Shown here: positions 37,356 through 46,426 of the stretch, one piece after another
Numbering within the stretch: the first letter of the stretch is position 1
Layout: the number at the start of each line of letters is the position of its first letter
Origin: an uncultured Microbulbifer sp.
GTDB taxonomy: Bacteria; Pseudomonadota; Gammaproteobacteria; Pseudomonadales; Cellvibrionaceae
Length of the DNA: 64,000 bases
Assembly (NCBI RefSeq): GCF_947498635.1
Contig: NZ_CANMKV010000011.1
Coordinates: forward strand, 1-64,000
Direction: 5' to 3'
Translations under genes and position numbers: made by a program
Notes under the pieces: generated by a model
Database searches by the model: none
Told to the model about the DNA's origin: nothing
What the model saw: the letters and a program-made list of their open reading frames with translations, nothing else

Positions 37356-39805
37356 TGCTGCCACTGCGACTGCTTCTCAGAGACTGGCGCGGTGGCGAGT
37401 TGGCGCTAATTGCCTCGGCCCTGGTTCTAGCCGTGACCTGTGTCACTGCGATCGCCCATTTCACCGACCGTCTTACCCGTGCCATGGAGCAGCAATCCCT
37501 CACCTTTCTGGCCGCAGAGCGGGTGCTGCGCAGCAGTAAGCCTGTGGATAGCGCATGGCTGGAGGAAGCCGACAAAAAGGGATTGGAACAGGGCCAGATA
37601 GTCCAGTTTTCATCCATGATCTCCGCCAACGACCAGTTCCAGTTTGTCTCAGTCAAAGCCGTCGACAAAGGCTATCCACTGGTGGGGCAACTGGAAATCA
37701 GCAAGTCCCAGGGAGGCCCAAGGGAAATTGCACCGCAAGGACCTCCCCCGGGAGAAGCCTGGGTGGAGTCCCGCCTTTTACCTTTGATGGGACTCCAGCT
37801 CGGCGATCCTATCGCCCTCGGCGACACCCAATTAAAAGTGACCGCCATACTGGAGCGGGAACCCGACCGGGGCACCAGCCTGTTTGATATGGGCGCGCGC
37901 CTGCTAGCCAATACCGCCGACCTGCCCGCCGCAGGTGTAATCCAGCCCGGCAGCCGAGTGCGCTACCGCTACTTGTTTGCCGGTGATGACCAAGTCCTGA
38001 AGGATTACTTTGACTGGCTCAAACCTCAATTGACTGAACACCAGCGGATCTTGGACCTGCGTGAAGGCCAGCCCCGGGTTGCCTCTGCCTTGGATAGAGC
38101 CGAGTCATTCCTGTTTCTCGCCGCCAGCCTGGCTGTACTGCTCGCCAGCGTCGCCGTCGGCCTGGCAGCCAGACGCTACGGATTGCGCCACGGCGCCTAC
38201 GTAGCCGTAATGAAAAGCCTCGGCGCTGGGCGCAACAAAATCCTCGGTATCTACCTGGGGCAGCTGGCCGCCCTCACCCTGATTGCTACTGCTATCGGAC
38301 TGGCACTGGGCACCTTTATCCAAAGCCAGGCGGTCAACCTGATGGAAGGGTTCTTCCCGGTACAACCCCCGGCCACCAGCTGGAGCCCACTGCTGATTGG
38401 ACTCGCCACCGGCATCGCCTGCGCCCTGGGCTTCGCCCTGCCACCACTTTTCCGTTTGGCGCGTACAGACCCGATGCAAACCCTGCGGCACGACTGGAGT
38501 AACCCGGACAGACGCGAATGGCTTGGGCTGATTCTCGGCCCCAGCGCTATGCTGCTCCTAATCTGGTGGCTGTCCGGCAGTCTGCTCATGACGCTCGCCT
38601 TGTTTGTCGGCATGCTCCTGCTGGTAGCGGGAAGCGCCCTGGTTAACCGGCTCCTGGTGCGCGGCAAACTGGCATCCTTGGGCGGCGCCTGGCGTATTGC
38701 CCTGGGCAGCCTGCAACGCCGCGCCGCATTCAACACCCTATTGATTGCCGCTTTTGGCACCGGATTATTGGCCATGCTGGCCATGGTCTTTGCCCGCACC
38801 GCCCTGGTGGATGAATGGCGGATGCAATTGCCGGAAAAAGCCCCCAATCACTTCCTCCTGAATATCGCCCCTCACGATGTGCCAACCATGGAAAACATGC
38901 TGGCGCAGGGCGAGGTAAGCAGCACCGAGTTTTACCCCATGGTGCGCGGCCGTTTGGTGGCGATTAACGGCGTCTCCATTAAAGAGAAGAAAGATCGTCC
39001 CGGCGGCGTTCGCCGGGAATTGAACCTGAGCTACACCGATACCCTGGCACCGGACAACCGTATCTTGGAAGGCGAGTGGTGGGACAAGACCAGCGAAGGT
39101 GTTTCCGTAGAAGTGGAGCTGGCAGCCCAGCTGGAACTGTCACTGGGAGATCAATTGCGCTTTTCCATCGGTGGCCTCGAAGTAGAAGCCCCGGTAGCCA
39201 GCTTCCGCTCGCTGGACTGGAACAGCATGCGCCCCAACTTCTATATGATATTTGCACCGGGCACTATCGATAATTTCCCGGCTACCTATATCACCAGTTT
39301 TTACCTCCCACCGGAGGACAAGTTACTGGTCAACGACCTGGTTCGCGCCTTCCCCAGCGTCAGCGTGATAGAGCTGGATAAGATCATCCAGCGTATCCGC
39401 GACACCATTAACCAGGTGTCCTTTGCTATCGAATCGGTTATGGCGCTGATGCTGGTTGCCGGGGTCCTGGTATTAATCGCCGGGGTCCGCGCCAGTATCG
39501 CCGAGCGATTGCAGGAAGCGGCAATTATCCGCACACTGGGAGGCCGCAGGCGCTTGTTACTGAGAAGCCTGATGCTGGAATTTGGCCTACTGGGTTTTGC
39601 CGCCGGTTTGCTCGCGGCTATCGGTGCTGAAGCCACCTTGGCTGTGCTGTCTTATTGGGTCTTTGAACTCCCGGTAATATTGCACCCAGTCCTTTGGCTA
39701 ACCGGACCACTCACCGGTGCAGTACTGGTTGGCACCGCCGGTACCATGGCCTGTTACAGCTCGATCAGCCAGCCCCCGCTCAGAGTACTGCGCGAACTGG
39801 CCTAA
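37355..39805 (+). CDS. ybbP: FtsX-family ABC permease (YbbP-like)
   Basis: 816 residues, matching YbbP. Helices occur near the N-terminus (LALIASALVLAVTCVTAIA), then a large soluble segment, a middle permease cluster (FLFLAASLAVLLASVAVGLAARR; ILGIYLGQLAALTLIATAIGLALG), further helices at about 390-480, and a C-terminal cluster (ALMLVAGVLVLIAGVRASIAERLQEAAIIRTLGG). The ERLQEAAIIRTLGGRR pattern marks the cytoplasmic coupling region of the FtsX/MacB permease class. It forms a transporter with the upstream ATPase. Substrate unknown. Confidence 0.9.
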   Translation: MLPLRLLLRDWRGGELALIASALVLAVTCVTAIAHFTDRLTRAMEQQSLTFLAAERVLRSSKPVDSAWLEEADKKGLEQGQIVQFSSMISANDQFQFVSVKAVDKGYPLVGQLEISKSQGGPREIAPQGPPPGEAWVESRLLPLMGLQLGDPIALGDTQLKVTAILEREPDRGTSLFDMGARLLANTADLPAAGVIQPGSRVRYRYLFAGDDQVLKDYFDWLKPQLTEHQRILDLREGQPRVASALDRAESFLFLAASLAVLLASVAVGLAARRYGLRHGAYVAVMKSLGAGRNKILGIYLGQLAALTLIATAIGLALGTFIQSQAVNLMEGFFPVQPPATSWSPLLIGLATGIACALGFALPPLFRLARTDPMQTLRHDWSNPDRREWLGLILGPSAMLLLIWWLSGSLLMTLALFVGMLLLVAGSALVNRLLVRGKLASLGGAWRIALGSLQRRAAFNTLLIAAFGTGLLAMLAMVFARTALVDEWRMQLPEKAPNHFLLNIAPHDVPTMENMLAQGEVSSTEFYPMVRGRLVAINGVSIKEKKDRPGGVRRELNLSYTDTLAPDNRILEGEWWDKTSEGVSVEVELAAQLELSLGDQLRFSIGGLEVEAPVASFRSLDWNSMRPNFYMIFAPGTIDNFPATYITSFYLPPEDKLLVNDLVRAFPSVSVIELDKIIQRIRDTINQVSFAIESVMALMLVAGVLVLIAGVRASIAERLQEAAIIRTLGGRRRLLLRSLMLEFGLLGFAAGLLAAIGAEATLAVLSYWVFELPVILHPVLWLTGPLTGAVLVGTAGTMACYSSISQPPLRVLRELA

Positions 39806-39812
39806 CGGATGA

Positions 39813-41117
39813 ATGTCGGCTCTTGAGAATAAAGATGTAGTTTTTATGGACCTGGATTTCGATCGCAAACATATTTGGCATCCCTACTCTTCCCTGATCG
39901 ACCCGCCCCCGGTGTACCCGGTAGCGCGGGCCGAGGGGGTAAGACTTTACCTGGAAGACGGGCGCGGCCTGATCGACGGTATGTCCTCCTGGTGGAGTGC
40001 CCTGCACGGCTACAATGTGCCCGAGCTAAACCAAGCCATGCGCGATCAGATGGACAAAATGTCCCATGTGATGTTCGGGGGTTTAACGCACGAGCCCGCA
40101 ATCGAGCTGTGCAAGAAATTAGTGGAAATCACTCCCACCGGCCTCAACAGGGTATTTCTGGCTGACTCCGGTTCAGTGTCTGTGGAAGTAGCCATCAAGA
40201 TGGCCATTCAATACTGGCACTCCCAGGGAAAACCGCAAAAGAGCAAACTGCTCGCCCTGCGCAACGGTTATCACGGCGATACATTCGGAGCCATGGCCAC
40301 CTGTGACCCGGTCACCGGAATGCATCACCTGTTTGCAGGACAGCTGAGCCAGCACCTGTTCGCCCCCGCTCCGCAGGTCCCCTTTGGCAATACCTGTAGT
40401 GACAGTGATATCGCCGAACTGCGCCAGCAAGTGGAAGAGAACCGCGATCAACTGGCCGCGATTATTTTAGAGCCGATCGTCCAGGGCGCTGGCGGCATGC
40501 GTTTTTATTCTGCCGATTATTTGCGCCGTGTACGCGAGCTCTGTGACGAGCACGACCTGCTATTAATCGCCGATGAAATCGCCACCGGCTTTGGCCGCAG
40601 CGGCAAGTTATTTGCCTGTGAACACGCCGATATCACCCCGGATATCCTCACACTGGGCAAAGCCCTCACCGGCGGCACCATGACCCTGGCCGCCACCCTT
40701 TGTACCGATAAACTGGCCGAAGGTATTTGCCAAGGGGAAGCCGGTGTCTTTATGCACGGCCCCACATTTATGGGTAACCCCCTGGCTTGTGCCGTGGCCG
40801 ATGCCAGTATTCAACTGCTACTCAGCGGACCCTGGCAGGAACGAGTAACCGCAATCGAGCAACAGCTGAGCGAACAGCTAGCCCCATTAAAATCCGCACC
40901 GGGTGTCGCCGATGTTCGAGCCCTTGGCGCGATTGGCGTGGTGGAAATGCGCAGGCCGGTATCTACCGCCAAAGTGCAGGAAGCTCTAATCGAACGCGGC
41001 GTTTGGCTGCGCCCCTTCGGCAAACTGGTCTACGCCATGCCGCCCTATGTGATTACTAAAGAAGACCTCAGCCAATTAACCTCGGCAATGGTTGAGGTAC
41101 TGGGGGAGATTTCCTAG
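39813..41117 (+). CDS. bioA: Adenosylmethionine-8-amino-7-oxononanoate aminotransferase
   Basis: About 434 residues (424 if the ATG at 39846 is the start). Class III PLP aminotransferase: HIWHPYSSLIDPPPVYPV, GMSSWWSALHGYN, FADSGSVSVEVAIKMA, GYHGDTFGAM, ADEIATGFGRSGK and the Schiff-base lysine in LGKALTGG are all BioA features. It makes 7,8-diaminopelargonic acid for biotin, using SAM as amino donor. No other bio genes follow here. The start at 39813 overlaps little with putative RBS ACGGA; both starts remain possible. Confidence 0.94.
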   Translation: MSALENKDVVFMDLDFDRKHIWHPYSSLIDPPPVYPVARAEGVRLYLEDGRGLIDGMSSWWSALHGYNVPELNQAMRDQMDKMSHVMFGGLTHEPAIELCKKLVEITPTGLNRVFLADSGSVSVEVAIKMAIQYWHSQGKPQKSKLLALRNGYHGDTFGAMATCDPVTGMHHLFAGQLSQHLFAPAPQVPFGNTCSDSDIAELRQQVEENRDQLAAIILEPIVQGAGGMRFYSADYLRRVRELCDEHDLLLIADEIATGFGRSGKLFACEHADITPDILTLGKALTGGTMTLAATLCTDKLAEGICQGEAGVFMHGPTFMGNPLACAVADASIQLLLSGPWQERVTAIEQQLSEQLAPLKSAPGVADVRALGAIGVVEMRRPVSTAKVQEALIERGVWLRPFGKLVYAMPPYVITKEDLSQLTSAMVEVLGEIS

Positions 41118-41520
41118 CTTCCGTACCCATTAATTTGTGAAGCCGGTCTCAATATCCCGAACTAACCGGCTCCTCCTGTAAATAACCTTCTCTTTGCTAC
41201 GGCAAATAGAGGGTTAACAGATCATTTCCATAAACGGGGGCCGCCTCTTCCCGGCTAAAGACCTCCGTTAGCCCCTCCCGCATGCATCCCTCCCACATTC
41301 AATTCTCTTAATCTTTACCAATTTCGATCAGCTTGATCGCAATTTTTGCGACAAATGTTTTGAGCACCTAAAAATTCCTGTATCATGAATGTTAATGATA
41401 GTTATCCTCATTTACGATAGCGATCAAAGTAGTCAAAATGATCACTGATAAATGTTAGGCATTCACCTCGCCCGATCAATGCCTTATCAATCCTTAAAGT
41501 TTGGGCGTTAGAGAGGAAAG
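41118..41520. other. Intergenic region upstream of the DUF6746 gene
   Basis: About 400 bp. The right part is AT-rich and contains a Fur-box-like sequence at 41391-41409 and a GAGAGGAAAG ribosome-binding site before 41521. No gene recognised. Confidence 0.5.
41391..41409 (+). promoter_or_regulatory. Fur-box-like sequence
   Basis: GTTAATGATAGTTATCCTC matches the 19-bp Fur consensus at about 13 positions counted by eye. It lies 112 bp before the DUF6746 gene. Weak evidence. Confidence 0.3.
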
Positions 41521-41931
41521 ATGAGAACTTTAATTGCATTACTTTTTGCTGTTACTTTTGCTACCACTGCTCAAGCTAGCCCTACATCAGACGAGAAGCC
41601 TATCCAGCACCTCAAAGTAGCGGATGTTACTTCTATGAAGGATGCCAAGAAGATTTTCATTGAGAAAACAGCAGAAATTAAGAGCAAGCAAAAGCTAAAT
41701 CCTGCTGAACTACACGAGCTTCATGTCATCACGTACACCCTCGAAAAAAGTGTTGAGTATTTCGCTGAGAACCTGAAGGGTGAAAGACAAGAGCTTGCAA
41801 AAGAAATTGCCGTTGTTGTGGAAAACATCCACATTAACTCCGAAAACAACCGCCCAGAAAAAACCCGCAAGGATCTGAATCACTACTTTAAATTAGCAGA
41901 CAAATTTGCTGCTGGATTCAAGCATCACTAA
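41521..41931 (+). CDS. DUF6746-family secreted small protein
   Basis: 136 residues with a signal peptide (MRTLIALLFAVTFATTAQA). The remainder is charged and helical, with the LHELHVITYTLEKSVEYF segment typical of the DUF6746 family, which is found in marine proteobacteria. Function unknown; probably periplasmic. It has its own perfect hairpin terminator at 41987. Confidence 0.75.
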   Translation: MRTLIALLFAVTFATTAQASPTSDEKPIQHLKVADVTSMKDAKKIFIEKTAEIKSKQKLNPAELHELHVITYTLEKSVEYFAENLKGERQELAKEIAVVVENIHINSENNRPEKTRKDLNHYFKLADKFAAGFKHH

Positions 41932-41986
41932 TACAGATCACTCCCGAGCTTAACCTGTGGCTCTATCTGCAGCGAAAGGCTCGACT

Positions 41987-42018
41987 GAAAGCGCTAACTA
42001 TCAGTAGTTAGCGCTTTC
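41987..42018 (+). terminator. Long hairpin after the DUF6746 gene
   Basis: Perfect 14-bp stem GAAAGCGCTAACTA-TCAG-TAGTTAGCGCTTTC. T tract is short, so terminator function is probable but not certain; it could also stop csrA from the other side. Confidence 0.75.
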
Positions 42019-42068
42019 CTAGCAACACCACCCGTTCATGGCTACACACCACAATCCCAATCAGATTC

Positions 42069-42257
42069 TCAACGATTTCCACTGCCCATATTTCCTTCCC
42101 TTTTGATCCGCCTATAAATCTCCTCGCGGTGTACGGGCAGGGATTTTGGAGCAAGTATTCCTACCTTTACCTGATTGCCCTTAACTTCCAATACGGTGAT
42201 TGAGACATTCGCTCCAATCCGTAAGTTTTCACCTGTGCGGCGCTTTAAGATCAACAT
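42069..42257 (-). CDS. csrA: CsrA-family RNA-binding regulator
   Basis: 62 residues. [15 protein letters not shown] and [22 protein letters not shown] are characteristic of CsrA/RsmA, including the RNA-binding Arg near residue 44 ([10 protein letters not shown]). CsrA binds GGA motifs in mRNA leaders and controls carbon storage, motility and biofilm. The sequence differs from the typical core paralogue at the G(D/E)-x-I-x-I region ([11 protein letters not shown]), so it may be a second copy. It lies next to the cassette region, but not within it. Confidence 0.9.
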   Translation of the reverse strand: MLILKRRTGENLRIGANVSITVLEVKGNQVKVGILAPKSLPVHREEIYRRIKREGNMGSGNR

Positions 42258-42980
42258 ATTTATTTCCTACTGATACTCAAACCATGGATAGACCTTCCAC
42301 AAAGGGAAAGTTTGGATAGAAATGTTTTGAGTAACTGCGAGGTGGTGCGCGAGAACGGTAGGCATAGAAAAAGAAAAGGCAGACGCAACGCCCCCAGGGC
42401 TTGGAGAATCTCTCCAAGCCACTGATCGTGCTCCACTTTATTGAAGACGAGCGGGTTTCTAGCGTACTATGCATATAGCCATCTTGATAGGTATCGTATC
42501 AATTTGGTTAGCTGGCCCCAGGTGTTCCAGCACCTTGGGTCAGCGCCTTTTACTATTTCTTACTTCACGCTACCGTTCTCCTTTGAATGGATGGTTTTTA
42601 GAGAATTCTTGGGTTCTTGATTCTCTTGGCTCTCTTAAATCGAGCTGCTTTGATTGTTGCCTTTAGATAGCTTCTTAATCGCGGCCAAACTACCAATAAA
42701 TATCTATCGATTTTACGTGGCTTTGACACTAAAACAATCCTAATAAAATCTAATAAGATTATTTTTGTGCCTATATTTTTTTGTTGCCCACGCATTGAAA
42801 ATTTCGGTTGCATATAAAAATGGCCGTTTAGATTAATATACCCACCGCTCCCATACTGGAGTTCAGACAACAATAGATCATCAATGCTTCGGCTTAATAC
42901 GTACTCCATATATCTACAGAAAAGATCTCTCCATAGAGCAAAGTAACTTGCAGACTTTTAGGATATTACCGCGAGATTTA
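42258..42980. other. Gene-poor region between csrA and the MITE-like element
   Basis: About 720 bp of mixed composition. The only notable open frame is the minus-strand 42598-42909 ORF described separately. No RNA gene or attC site found. Confidence 0.5.
42598..42909 (-). CDS. Possible small hypothetical protein
   Basis: 103-codon frame from ATG at 42909. Basic (pI high by composition) and with no recognised domain; no good ribosome-binding site next to the ATG (a GGAGAG lies about 20 nt away). It could be a chance ORF. Confidence 0.2.
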   Translation of the reverse strand: MEYVLSRSIDDLLLSELQYGSGGYINLNGHFYMQPKFSMRGQQKNIGTKIILLDFIRIVLVSKPRKIDRYLLVVWPRLRSYLKATIKAARFKRAKRIKNPRIL

Positions 42981-43241
42981 GGAGTCTCTGAACAACCCAG
43001 TGATGCCTCTACCTACAGAGTGGTTTCAATAAGAGCGCAGCTTCACAGGAATGACTAGACCTTAGAAGAAGTCGCAACACGGTGCATAAATCGTTATGGA
43101 AGCCCTCAGGCCAATCCTTGAAGGCCACATCTGCTGCGTTGCAACGCTTGCAAAGGACTACGTCCATTCGCGGCGAACTGCACCTAACATCTTTAGCCTT
43201 CAAGATCCGCAGAGATATTACAGAGTGATTCAGAGGAACCC
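42981..43241. mobile_element. MITE-like element or IS remnant
   Basis: About 260 bp bounded by inverted ends: left AGGAGTCTCTGAACAA (from 42980) and right, on the minus strand, AGGGTTCCTCTGAATCACT (43242-43224). The right end matches the end of the IS5-type element at 94-110 (AGGGAACCTCTGAATAA) at most positions, so it is probably a non-autonomous relative. Internal sequence has no transposase. Target duplication is not clear. Confidence 0.5.
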
Positions 43242-43898
43242 TGAATACCTTAACCACTCCCCAACTAATACCAGCCTGTAAAAGTTAGCGAGTGCTAGCT
43301 TAGGGGTTTACGATCGTATTGACCGTGATATTGGAGAAAAAAGCAACCCCAAAAACAATCATAAAATCAATGGATTACGGACTAGCGTTAAAATTGGAAT
43401 AGTAGTCAAAGTAATCGTTTTCCCAGTTTGTACGGACGTATCAGGGTGCTTTAAGTCTATGGTTTTAAATAAAAATTTAGGCTTTGGCGTAGAAATTGAT
43501 TCTGTGATAACAATCAGGATAATAGTGGTCAGAATGATTACTATATAGCTGTTCTGTGCGTTTCACGCTGTAGTTCATTCCAAGCAGTCTACCCAAAGAT
43601 TACTCAACGCCCGTTGTTGATTTAGCACTGGCTTTATTGTCTATTCAGGCTGTGAAATCTGGCTAATCCTATATTCCGAATCGATTCAGGGCATGTATTG
43701 GCAAGCACAAATCCGTTCAGTTTTATCCTCTATTTTTGGGTTCGGTTCTCGGTCAGTCCTGGCCGGGTAGTAGGGCGTTTTCTTTCAGTTCATTTCGTCG
43801 CGTTTAGATGGCTTGTAAGTTGTGTTAGTCTCCGTTTATAAATTAACTCGTGTCAGCGAGCTTTCTGATTTGCAGGGCGCACAGAGTAGCAGGGCGGC
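43242..43898 (+). other. Non-coding DNA before the first attC site
   Basis: About 660 bp without a convincing ORF. Immediately upstream of the first attC, it may be a non-coding cassette or the boundary of the array. No integron integrase or attI recognised. Confidence 0.4.
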
Positions 43899-43959
43899 AC
43901 AGAACAAGCTCATGCATAGGACCGCAGCTACGCTGCGGCCTATGATGCGGGCGTTATGC
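43899..43959 (+). repeat. attC site 1
   Basis: From the AGAACAAG left half to GCGTTATGC, with a strong central stem (GCATAGG ... CCTATG and CCGCAGC ... GCTGCGG). First recognisable site; opens the OLD nuclease cassette. Confidence 0.75.
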
Positions 43960-43979
43960 ATAAATAGAGTTATTGAATT

Positions 43980-45839
43980 ATGTTTCCAATTGAACTGAAT
44001 GCAAATATTGAAAGCCATAATGGCAACATTGCAAGAACAATATCCATACGCGATGGTTTAACAGTTTTAATCGGCCCTAATGGAAGTGGTAAAACACACC
44101 TTCTTAGAGCTATAAAAAATACTCTACAACCTCATTCAGAAGGCAAAAAGGTAAGGTTTTTGTCGGCAGGCCGAATGGGATTACTTGAGCAACACCGATC
44201 TGATTATAATGGTCATCACCGAGGTCTACCTTCCTACAACGATGCAAATTTCGGCTCTAAAAGTGATGTGGCTAGAAGACACAATATTGAGACGCTAAAT
44301 GGTGACTTTCAAACCCTTTCCGAAAGAGCAGACATTCTTGTTAAAGTACAAGAAAGGTTGAGGAAGTTATTTAAACGTGACTTGATTATCGAATGGGACG
44401 GTGGAACCCTCAAAGTTGTATTCGCAAGATTAGATAATGATACGCAGCCTTATTCCTCTGGTAGGGAAGCTTCAGGTTTACTCCACCTCGTTGGCATTTT
44501 GTCTGCTTTATATGATGATGAAGTTGGTGCGCTGTTGTTAGATGAGCCTGAAGTATCTCTACACCCTCAGCTTCAAGCATTTTTACTTAATGAAATAGTA
44601 GAAGCCTCAGGGCATCCAAGTGAAGGTGGCTATAAAAAAATCATAGTCATGGCTACACACTCTACTGAAATGCTAAAAATTTCTAAATGTGAAGACCTGT
44701 CCTCGTTAATTTTTTGTCATGACCTAGACTCGCCTCCTGTTCAAGTTGACCCTTCGGCTGGGGAGTTACAAAACAGAAAACTTCAAACTTTAGTGGCTAG
44801 GCTAGGTCAAGAGCACAAGCTTTCATTGTTTTGCAAGCGTCCACTCCTTGTAGAGGGTCCTTCTGACGTAATGTTGTGTAGTTTTCTCTCACATAGGTTG
44901 GAGTATCACCTCGAAGCTGCTGGCTCACAAATACTGCCCGTTATAGGAACGGGACAAATGCCTGTAGTATCAAAATTTATGAAACTGTTAGGAAAAAATC
45001 CCGTTGTACTTGCTGATGCAGATGCATTTGCAGATGGTCTTGAACTGGCAAATAATTTTCTTAATGGCTGTGCCATCGCTGATCAAAAAGCTGCTTTATC
45101 TGGGGTATCATCTGCATCCAGTCTCGTTTCAGGAGTTTATAGAGACTTCTGCAGTTTGATAGCTGATAAATGGAACGAAATATCTAGCCAGTCAATGCAA
45201 CATCCTTACTGGATTAATAAGAAGGATATTGATGATTCACTAGCCAAAAGAAGGTCAAGCTTTTCAACCATATTTGAGCTTGATGAAAGCGTATTGTCAG
45301 ACTTTGACTCTGGGGCTGATTGGATTTTAATGAAAAGAAGGCTAGAAGCTGCTCTTGATATTTTGGAGCTGGCCGGTTGCTTTATTCTTCGACGAGGGGC
45401 TATCGAATCGTATTATCAATCATCTGACCGATTTACCGCTGAGGGAAAACCTAGTGCCGCTGTAGATGAAATTGATTTCTTAGAAAATGAAAGTAAAGAG
45501 GATGTCATTTCTTATGTTCCTGAGATCGTCAGATGTATTGAGTATGCTTCACAAGGAGAGAAAATCAACGAAGCAGAATCTTTAAGAGATATGCTTCTTT
45601 CAATTGCAGCCCCAGCAATGGCCAAGTTAAATTCAGGAACTAATACCCAAGACATCAGAATTTTGGCTAAAACTATTCTTAGGGAAAGAGCGGCAATATT
45701 TGATCTATCTATAGAAGATAACAAGCTGGAAATTAAAATGAATAGTAAAATACTTAATGTTAGCGGATTTCCTATGACCTTCAATCCGGGTGATGACGTG
45801 GTTAGAGTTATCGAGCAATCGTTGCAGTCCAATGCATAA
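43980..45839 (+). CDS. OLD-family ATPase/TOPRIM nuclease (cassette 1)
   Basis: 619 residues. An ABC-type ATPase with Walker A GPNGSGKT at 32-39, and Walker B LLLDEPEVSLHP with D188 and E189, followed by the H-loop VMATHSTEML. A TOPRIM domain follows: VEGPSD with E292, and LADADAF with D346 and D348, the metal site. This order is that of the OLD (overcoming lysogenization defect) class, whose members cut DNA and serve in phage defence (for example GajA, or AriA-like ATPases). Here it stands alone, without a GajB or other partner in the same cassette. Weak RBS before the ATG; the gene begins 20 nt after attC 1, as usual for a cassette. Confidence 0.85.
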   Translation: MFPIELNANIESHNGNIARTISIRDGLTVLIGPNGSGKTHLLRAIKNTLQPHSEGKKVRFLSAGRMGLLEQHRSDYNGHHRGLPSYNDANFGSKSDVARRHNIETLNGDFQTLSERADILVKVQERLRKLFKRDLIIEWDGGTLKVVFARLDNDTQPYSSGREASGLLHLVGILSALYDDEVGALLLDEPEVSLHPQLQAFLLNEIVEASGHPSEGGYKKIIVMATHSTEMLKISKCEDLSSLIFCHDLDSPPVQVDPSAGELQNRKLQTLVARLGQEHKLSLFCKRPLLVEGPSDVMLCSFLSHRLEYHLEAAGSQILPVIGTGQMPVVSKFMKLLGKNPVVLADADAFADGLELANNFLNGCAIADQKAALSGVSSASSLVSGVYRDFCSLIADKWNEISSQSMQHPYWINKKDIDDSLAKRRSSFSTIFELDESVLSDFDSGADWILMKRRLEAALDILELAGCFILRRGAIESYYQSSDRFTAEGKPSAAVDEIDFLENESKEDVISYVPEIVRCIEYASQGEKINEAESLRDMLLSIAAPAMAKLNSGTNTQDIRILAKTILRERAAIFDLSIEDNKLEIKMNSKILNVSGFPMTFNPGDDVVRVIEQSLQSNA

Positions 45840-45904
45840 CAAGTTGCTGCACTCGGAAAAATTACTCGCTACGTTCCTAATTTTCCGGTGAGCAAAGCGT
45901 TATT
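45834..45904 (+). repeat. attC site 2
   Basis: GCATAAC at the end of the OLD gene to GTTATTT, 71 bp. The imperfect central palindrome includes CGGAAAAATTA and TAATTTTCCGG. Confidence 0.85.
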
Positions 45905-45918
45905 TCAAGGAGAGATTT

Positions 45919-46341
45919 GTGGATCTAAAAGAGTTCGTTTCAGAAACAATAGTTTCTATCGTAAGTGGAATCAAAGAAGCCCAAGAGAAAACTAAGGATT
46001 TAGGTGCATCTGTTAATCCTGGCGGATTGATGCGAAAAAGCGAAGCTGTTAGCGATAATACCACTTGGGATAATCGCAATAATAATTTTTCTCAGCCAGT
46101 AGCATTTGATATTGCTATTACAGCCGAAGACTCTGCAAAAGGTGGGGCCAAGGTCAAAGTCTTGTCGGGGATTCTCGGTGGTGATGTGGGTGGCGAAAAG
46201 GGTTCAAAGAACGTTTTAGCAAGCAGAATCCAATTTACGGTTCCAGTTTTGTTTCCATCAGAAGACATTGAAGATCCAGCAGCAAGAACTATTAACAAGG
46301 CTACTGTAAAAATGCCTAGTCCAATTAAACCAATGAAATGA
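45919..46341 (+). CDS. Unknown protein (cassette 2)
   Basis: 140 residues from a GTG start with an AAGGAGAG site 5 nt upstream. The first ~25 residues form an amphipathic helix (LKEFVSETIVSIVSGIKEAQ); the rest is likely beta-rich (VAFDIAITAED, SRIQFTVPVLFP), ending in a Pro/Lys tail. The layout recalls small trypsin-co-occurring (Trypco2-like) proteins, but the similarity is too weak to assign. Probably soluble. Stands alone between attC 2 and attC 3. Confidence 0.65.
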   Translation: MDLKEFVSETIVSIVSGIKEAQEKTKDLGASVNPGGLMRKSEAVSDNTTWDNRNNNFSQPVAFDIAITAEDSAKGGAKVKVLSGILGGDVGGEKGSKNVLASRIQFTVPVLFPSEDIEDPAARTINKATVKMPSPIKPMK

Positions 46342-46342
46342 A

Positions 46343-46417
46343 ATATAACAAGCGCATCAAAAATCGCCCTGCGGGCTGGACGTCGCTGACGCTCCGCCTT
46401 TTATGCGGGCATTATGT
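46343..46417 (+). repeat. attC site 3
   Basis: ATATAAC just after the stop to ATTATGT (a variant right core with A in place of G). Central stem includes CGCCCTGCGGG / CTCCGCC-like elements. Confidence 0.75.
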
Positions 46418-46426
46418 GATCAAGCG

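Noticed and set aside
41454..41460. GTTAGGC resembling an attC or attI core upstream of the DUF6746 gene
   Set aside because: No matching RYYYAAC partner or stem is near, so it is a chance 7-mer.
43009..43257. 82-aa minus-strand ORF and its + strand shadow in the MITE-like region
   Set aside because: No RBS and no similarity to a transposase domain; it lies almost wholly within the element's terminal and inner repeat sequence.
41118..43980. Search for an integron integrase next to the array
   Set aside because: No tyrosine recombinase reading frame exists on either strand here.
46403..46426. Upstream ATG as start of the cassette 3 protein
   Set aside because: The ATG lies inside the attC 3 core; the ATG at 46427 is the normal cassette-type start.
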